Origin: an uncultured Chlorobiaceae bacterium
GTDB taxonomy: Bacteria > Bacteroidota > Chlorobiia > Chlorobiales > Chlorobiaceae
Direction of reading: 5' to 3'
NCBI GenBank assembly: GCA_903994455.1
Contig: CAJEXI010000011.1
Coordinates: 42,875 to 106,874 of the forward strand
Length of the DNA stretch: 64,000 nt
The notes under the pieces are model-generated. The model searched no databases. It saw only the letters and a list, made by a program, of their open reading frames with translations, and was not told the DNA's origin. Positions within the stretch are counted from its first letter, which is position 1; the number at the start of each line of letters is the position of its first letter. Positions 60,164 through 64,000 of this stretch are shown here, piece after piece. The position numbers and the translations under genes were made by a program.

Positions 60164-60403
60164 ATGCCCAACCAAGCCAAGGTTTATCAACGGGATTTGA
60201 TATAGGAAATTAATACGGTTCCCCCGGAGTATTTTCCGAATTTGCTACAAATGATTCGGGTTTTTCGAGAAACCGCTATCTTCAACTCACTCTCTCAAAG
60301 AGACTTGAGCAATAAAGGAAATCGGTATCCATTGAGAGGCCTCCCATTTACTTACATTGATCCCACAGAACCCGTTGCAAGTGATGATTGGGATGCGCTT
60401 TAA
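60164..60403 (+). pseudogene. Second antitoxin-like gene with a nonsense mutation
   Basis: An AGGAG precedes the ATG at 60164. The frame reads MPNQAKVYQRDLI, an in-frame TAG at codon 14, then EINTVPPEYFPNLLQMIRVF, FRETAIFNS and, at the end, YPLRGLPFTYIDP and VASDDWDAL before a TAA. The PPEYFPNLLQ and YPLRG...DDWDAL segments look like a small antitoxin of about 79 residues. Apart from that stop the frame is open throughout. No toxin gene is recognisable after it. Confidence 0.6.
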
Positions 60404-60479
60404 TGATTTCTTTGACATGCATAATTGGGTCAAGTGGGTTCTTGATGTTTTTCCACCAACTTCACAGGAGATACTTAAC

Positions 60480-60710
60480 ATGCCAATGACAATAAAACAA
60501 ATTGAATCAGAAGCTCTCAATCTGGATATTCACTCCCGAGGCAGTCTCGTTGGCAAGCTGCTCTTGAGTCTGGATGAACCAACAGTTTCGGAAGTCGAAC
60601 AACTTTGGCTGGATGAAGCAGAAAGACGACTTGATGATTATCGCGCAGGGAAGGTTCACGGTATTTCCGGTAACGAAGTATTTAAAAGAGCGATAAGCGA
60701 GTTGTCATGA
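60480..60710 (+). CDS. Type II antitoxin, addiction-module family
   Basis: A 76-residue antitoxin with CAGGAG 9 bases before its ATG. It belongs to the same class as the broken gene at 59801: MTIKQIESEALNLDIHSRG, LVGKLLLSLDEPTVSEVEQLW and DYRAGKVHGISGNEVF. It is intact and followed by an overlapping toxin gene. Confidence 0.8.
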   Translation: MPMTIKQIESEALNLDIHSRGSLVGKLLLSLDEPTVSEVEQLWLDEAERRLDDYRAGKVHGISGNEVFKRAISELS

Positions 60711-60940
60711 ATTTCGAATTCTTGCCTGAAGCAGATGAAGAGTTTCGGAAGGCTTCCCGCTTTTACGAAAATGAAGCTCCAGGAGTGGGCTTGGCATTTA
60801 TTGCGGAAGTGCATAGGGTAATATCAATGGTAATTTCCCATCCCCTTGCAGCAAAAAAAATAAGAGGTACTATCCGCAACAAAGTTTCTACTGCGTTCAA
60901 AGGATTCTCTTTTGGATTTTCCGCCTTGCGTATTCCATAG
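60707..60940 (+). CDS. ParE/RelE-like toxin, C-terminally short
   Basis: Overlaps the antitoxin by 4 bp. The 77-residue frame shows the ParE pattern FLPEADEEFRKASRFYENEAPG and FIAEVHRVISMVISHP, and near the end FKGFSFGFSALRIP aligns with the usual RFPFGIIYRI strand. It stops there, about 20 residues before the family's normal end, losing the last strand. It could be inactive, leaving the antitoxin alone, but this is a length argument only. Confidence 0.7.
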   Translation: MNFEFLPEADEEFRKASRFYENEAPGVGLAFIAEVHRVISMVISHPLAAKKIRGTIRNKVSTAFKGFSFGFSALRIP

Positions 60941-61482
60941 ACCAGTAATTATTTCATTGTCAGGCACTCGTCTTTAATCTTTAATTATTACGTAATATAC
61001 AGGTTATTCTTTGGTTTTCCCGATAGGGAGATACCAAAAATCTTTGTGAATCTTTAACAGAACAACTGCGGGAAGACAATTCATAACATCCAATTCTGAC
61101 GGTTCATAGCAGCAACCCCTGGCACTATCAACACAAAAAGATACTATATGGATGGGCGCTTCGCTTCGCTTGCGCAGCCCACTGGCAACACGACTATCCC
61201 GCAACGCCCGACAATCCGCAAATGTAGTGCCGTCTACAGACCTCCATTTGCTATCCTCATTCTTAGTAAGGAGGTCGCTGAATAAACATCCCCAAGTCGT
61301 TGGCCACTATGATCTCCTGCCCAGTCAACGTTAGCGCTTATAAAATAATGATAAAACTCCGTTAAGGACCGTTTTCATAAAAGTATCGGATTGCAGTATT
61401 TTTTTGCGTCTTTTTACAAGGAGATTTATTAAATCTTAACAAGAGATATGTTGAATTGTTTTATATATGTGACATTTTATAG
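60941..61482. other. Intergenic region, nothing supported
   Basis: About 540 bp without a convincing gene. It contains a GC-rich imperfect hairpin (GGGCGCTTCG...TGCGCAGCCC, about 61154-61180) and the string CAACGTTAGCG near 61326. I considered an integron attC site, but the sequence does not fit the R'/R'' consensus. Confidence 0.35.
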
Positions 61483-61490
61483 TAAATTTG
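61483..61490 (+). promoter_or_regulatory. TAAATTTG box upstream of an unknown gene pair
   Basis: Matches TAnnTTTG, 43 bases before the ATG at 61534. The nearest upstream TTG (61456) is 24 bases away, longer than ideal. The start has no Shine-Dalgarno, only a run of A, which is Bacteroidetes-like. Confidence 0.4.
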
Positions 61491-61533
61491 CACCTTGGTG
61501 TCACTTTCAAAACAAGATAAGACGACAAAAAAA

Positions 61534-61752
61534 ATGGCTGCCGGTGATATTTTTAAAAAGCTAACAGGGCAGAGTGCTTTTTCTTTCCAGACAACAGAGG
61601 AAGTTGATACTTTCATGGAGAGGGAAACGGGTAAAAAATTTGATATTCAGTTAAAGCATGAAGCTATCTCAAGTTGCAGAGGCAGCGTACACCCATTCAA
61701 ATCGTACAATCCAGACAAAGAAATAGAGAATGCCCTCGGTAACCCAAGATGA
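61534..61752 (+). CDS. Small protein of unknown function, first of a pair
   Basis: A 72-residue protein beginning MAAGDIFKKLTGQSAFSFQ. It is predicted alpha/beta, with no TM helix and no known motif. A TTG at 61495 in frame is another possible start, but it lies only 5 bases downstream of the promoter-like box. Its 3' end overlaps the next gene by 23 bp. Confidence 0.45.
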   Translation: MAAGDIFKKLTGQSAFSFQTTEEVDTFMERETGKKFDIQLKHEAISSCRGSVHPFKSYNPDKEIENALGNPR

Positions 61753-62296
61753 AATTTTTCAATTGTATAGAGAAAAATTTGTTCCTGCTTATGCTGACCT
61801 CGTTGTTTTAGCACAGACAAAACCAACGCAAATCCTTATAGAAGAAGTGAATGTGTTGTCGCATATAGCGCAATCACAAAACCACAAGATCCCTGAAGCA
61901 CTAAGGGAAGAAAATCTGGTTAAAGCCAAAAACCATCTGATAAGGGCCACTATTGACCTCCATAAACTCATTTTTGCTGAGTTAAAAGGCACTCTTGATA
62001 GGTTTGCTCTTGATAGCAAAGACCGGTTAGCCTTTAATAAGTCTGATAGTGATGTATCAAAGGGTTATTCAGATTTTATGAAGACCGGCAAGGAGGCAAG
62101 AAGGTTTGAAGTCCAGCATATCGGGAATAACCCATTAGATTCAATCAGCCGATACGAAAAAGCCAATGAAATCGGTTTTGAGCTGTATGAATCGTTGGAT
62201 AAGGTCAAATTAAAAAAGCTCGAGCACTCTTTTACGGTTTTCAAAATAAAAGAGTTCGCTTTTGGAATTATAATCGGTATAGTTGCGTCTATCTAG
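61730..62296 (+). CDS. Helical protein of unknown function with C-terminal hydrophobic end
   Basis: A 188-residue, mostly helical protein (ATIDLHKLIFAELKGTLDR, EKANEIGFELYESLDKVKL). It ends in a short hydrophobic run FAFGIIIGIVASI that may be the beginning of a TM helix, and stops there, so the protein could be truncated at its 3' end. It overlaps the preceding gene and is probably cotranscribed. No family recognised. Confidence 0.5.
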   Translation: MPSVTQDEIFQLYREKFVPAYADLVVLAQTKPTQILIEEVNVLSHIAQSQNHKIPEALREENLVKAKNHLIRATIDLHKLIFAELKGTLDRFALDSKDRLAFNKSDSDVSKGYSDFMKTGKEARRFEVQHIGNNPLDSISRYEKANEIGFELYESLDKVKLKKLEHSFTVFKIKEFAFGIIIGIVASI

Positions 62297-62439
62297 ACCC
62301 CGTATGTTATTGATTCCTTTAAGCAATTTAAAGTATTTCTTTTAGCGTATTTTTCACAAAGCTCTCAATAGCAAGATTTCAATAATTATAGACCGCCTTC
62401 AGGCAGAAATTCCATGCTCCGCTTTGCGCCCGCTGCATC

Positions 62440-62668
62440 TTTTCTCACCCTTCTCATTTTCACAGAAAGATCGAAAATTGCCCCGACAGTCATACTCACT
62501 CACTCCACCCAACCCGCTCATTGGGCAAAAATGAGAGGTCTGCAAAGATTCCCGCCTCGGGTGGCAACAAGGTAATCAAAAACGCTATCCGCAAGTCTTT
62601 GTTTACCTCAGAGCCGAAAAGCATTTTGAAGCCAAAGTCTGTGAAGGGGTTGATATAATGAGTATTCC
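62440..62668 (-). pseudogene. Rpn/PD-(D/E)xK transposase-type nuclease remnant
   Basis: On the minus strand the remnant reads HYINPFTDFGFKMLFGSE, the N-terminal motif of Rpn-like (PDDEXK_2) proteins, then FADLSFLPNERVGWSE and a stop. A shifted frame just after still gives CENEKGE, as expected for the next block of the family. The start codon side is replaced by IS21-family terminal repeats. So it is both interrupted at 5' and frameshifted at 3'. Confidence 0.75.
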
Positions 62669-62670
62669 GG

Positions 62671-62757
62671 GGAAAGTGTACCACCGATTCCGGGCGAAAG
62701 TGTACCACTGATTCCGGACGAATATGTACCACTGATTCCGGAGCAAAGTGTACCACC
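62671..62757. repeat. 24-bp tandem repeats at an IS21-family end
   Basis: TGTACC recurs at 62677, 62701, 62725 and 62749, exactly every 24 bp, within units resembling AAAGTGTACCACTGATTCCGG. Multiple repeats near the ends are the transposase-binding sites of IS21-type elements. They sit just downstream of istB, where the element should end. Confidence 0.85.
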
Positions 62758-62785
62758 TTTTTCATGCCAGATTTGCTGTTAGAAC

Positions 62786-63532
62786 TTACAAAATTATTTC
62801 CAAATTCCTTCTTCTTAATGATTCACCTTTCAACTCAATTCGGTGGGCATTTCCGACTAATCTATCCATGATTCCGTCGGCAATTGTAGGCTCACCAATT
62901 ACGTCATGCCACTGCCCAACAGGAAGCTGGGAGGTGATCATCATAGCCTGCTTTCCATATCGATCTTCAAGGATCTGCAGCAGGGCAATACGTGTCGTTG
63001 CGTCAAGGGGTTGGAGACCGAAATCATCAAGGATAATCAGATGGGTTCGTTCTATTTGATTGAGCACCCGGACAAAGGTGCCGTCAAGTTTTGTCTGGGA
63101 AATCTGCTCAAGAAACCGGTTCATACCGAAGTATATGGTTCGATAGCCAAGGGAACAGGCCTGTCTTCCCAGTGCACAGGCAAGATAGCTCTTGCCACAC
63201 CCGGTCGCACCGGTAATAAGTACGTTCTCTCCCCTCCCTATAAAGCTGCAGTCGGCCAGGCTGATCAGTTGATTGCGTGTCAGATTTCGGGCGGCATTGC
63301 AATGGACCTGTTCAAGTATGGCTGGATAACGGATTTTGCTTTGCTTGAGATTCCGCTTGGTGCTTTGTTCTTTGCGATAAAGCTGTTCAGCGTCCACAAG
63401 CTTGCCGAGCAGGGTGTCGGCCTCCGGCTGCTCGTGGACAGGAAGCATAATCGCGGCTTCATAGGCTTGGGCCATGCCATAAAGGTTCATGTCGCGAAGC
63501 TGGTCAAGGGTCAGTTGTGTCTTCATTGTCAT
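62786..63532 (-). CDS. istB: IS21 helper ATPase IstB
   Basis: AAA+ ATPase assisting IstA in target selection. From the ATG at 63532 (MTMKTQLTLDQLRDMNLYGM) the protein is 248 residues, the usual IstB size. Walker A is LITGATGCGKSYLACALG and Walker B LIILDDFGLQPLD, followed by ITSQLPVGQWHDVIGEPTIAD, typical for IstB. A longer frame to 63601 would include istA-end sequence and is not used. Confidence 0.9.
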   Translation of the reverse strand: MTMKTQLTLDQLRDMNLYGMAQAYEAAIMLPVHEQPEADTLLGKLVDAEQLYRKEQSTKRNLKQSKIRYPAILEQVHCNAARNLTRNQLISLADCSFIGRGENVLITGATGCGKSYLACALGRQACSLGYRTIYFGMNRFLEQISQTKLDGTFVRVLNQIERTHLIILDDFGLQPLDATTRIALLQILEDRYGKQAMMITSQLPVGQWHDVIGEPTIADGIMDRLVGNAHRIELKGESLRRRNLEIIL

Positions 63533-63594
63533 TCTGAGGTTACGGTTAATTGTAGACTTCTTTACTGTGAATACTGGTATGCGGCGGAAGCATG
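63401..63594. repeat. Direct repeat copy 1 (istB 5' end and upstream)
   Basis: This stretch recurs at 63807-64000, 406 bp to the right, with only a handful of mismatches. It covers the istB 5' end and the short leader before it. Confidence 0.9.
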
Positions 63595-63938
63595 AGCGCA
63601 TGATTGTCTCTGACTATTTCTGCTTTATCTCTATTGTTTTCAAGGATGTTATGAGTAAGTCGGCAACTGATGCCGGGGACTTGGAGAGTAACCCCACAAG
63701 CGGCTTCGAGTCGGTTGGTTCCATACATTTTCTGAAGCCGAAGGATGCCCAGAGAGGCATCAAGATAGACCTCAGCCACCGCATCATCGTCGATCAGTTT
63801 GACCAGCTTGCCCAGCAGGGTGTCGGCCTCCGGCTGCTCGTGGACAGGAAGCATAATCGCAGCTTCATAGGCGTATGCCATGCCATAAAGGTTCATGTCG
63901 CGAAGCTGGTCAAGGGTCAGTTGTGTCTTCATTGTCAT
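63546..63938 (-). pseudogene. istB N-terminus fused to istA C-terminus
   Basis: The 130-codon frame begins as a near copy of istB (MTMKTQLTLDQLRDMNLYGM, EQPEADTLLGKLV) and after about 45 codons changes to KLIDDDAVAEVYLDASLGIL and RLQKMYGTNRLEAACGV, the end of IstA. The join implies deletion between an upstream istB and the tail of a downstream istA in a tandem array. It has a normal stop at 63546, just ahead of the intact istB. Confidence 0.85.
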
Positions 63939-64000
63939 TCTGAGGTTACGGTTAATTGTAGACTTCTTTACTGTGAATACTGGTATGCGGCGGAAGCATG
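63807..64000. repeat. Direct repeat copy 2 (second istB start)
   Basis: Same sequence as 63401-63594. The repeat runs to the window edge, so its true right end is unknown. Confidence 0.9.

Larger units (their letters stand above)
62671..64000 (-). mobile_element. IS21-family element, rearranged, open at the window edge
   Basis: Contains terminal repeats, an intact istB, and a fused istB/istA remnant, all on the minus strand. A full istA is not present in the window. It has inserted into or next to an Rpn-type gene. Confidence 0.8.

Noticed and set aside
61326..61340. Possible integron attC core (CAACGTTAGCG)
   Set aside because: The bases do not satisfy GTTRRRY, and no partner site or integrase is present.
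62496..62765. Real 89-residue protein with VVHFRPES repeats
   Set aside because: The repeats are IS21-family end sequences read in frame with an Rpn relic; not a genuine gene.
1..64000. tRNA, rRNA, tmRNA, RNase P or SRP RNA genes
   Set aside because: I looked for T-arm-like GGTTCRAATCC motifs and the core signatures of these RNAs and found none by eye.

Overview
The window looks like a chromosome segment of a green sulfur bacterium (Chlorobi; Chlorobium/Pelodictyon-like). The main evidence is a bacteriochlorophyll a synthase of BchG type (49042-50034), succinyl-CoA synthetase beta for the reductive TCA cycle (7315-8493), an anaerobic HemN, a carbamoyl-phosphate synthase whose large subunit is split, a DnaG with a degenerate zinc finger, and promoters with the Bacteroidetes/Chlorobi-type TAnnTTTG box. 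The organism is inferred from gene content only.

From 1 to 42.6 kb the window is mostly core genome. It holds dapF, a three-gene secreted beta-glucan (cellulose-like) operon (2173-7142), sucC, a MacA-MacB-TolC efflux operon (minus strand), an ABC-F ATPase, hemN and an oxidoreductase, purE, a type II NADH dehydrogenase, argD, an ExbB-ExbD-ExbD-TonB operon, dnaG, glyA, ribBA, the C-terminal half of carB, a rubrerythrin-like protein, glgP, pyrD, a broken DUF4407 gene, ispF, an FtsX-like permease, a PPi-type phosphofructokinase, ilvE and holB.

From 42.6 to 46.2 kb lies the most unusual block. Two NotI-family restriction-endonuclease-like genes (42861-44180 plus, 44767-45894 minus) face each other tail to tail. 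Both keep the four-cysteine metal site. One copy carries an N-terminal half-ferritin hairpin. Its twin is preceded by, and overlaps, a small ferritin-like gene (45884-46123); a decayed relic of that small gene sits at the same place upstream of the first copy. A 37-bp inverted repeat brackets the block. A Nif11-like peptide gene with its own terminator sits in the middle. No DNA methyltransferase is visible anywhere in the window.

From 46.3 to 55.7 kb is core genome again: cutA, an M24 peptidase, trpD, bchG, rpmB, rnhA, a membrane-anchored unknown, tilS, psd, tatA and recN.

From 55.7 to 64 kb is an accessory, decaying region. It contains a frameshifted DUF1566 fragment cut by an IS701-family element, a DUF4143 ATPase, an orphan XRE regulator, three toxin-antitoxin loci (two carrying nonsense mutations, one with a shortened toxin), two unknown genes, an Rpn-type nuclease relic, and IS21-family material with terminal repeats, an intact istB and a rearranged istB/istA fusion that runs off the window end.
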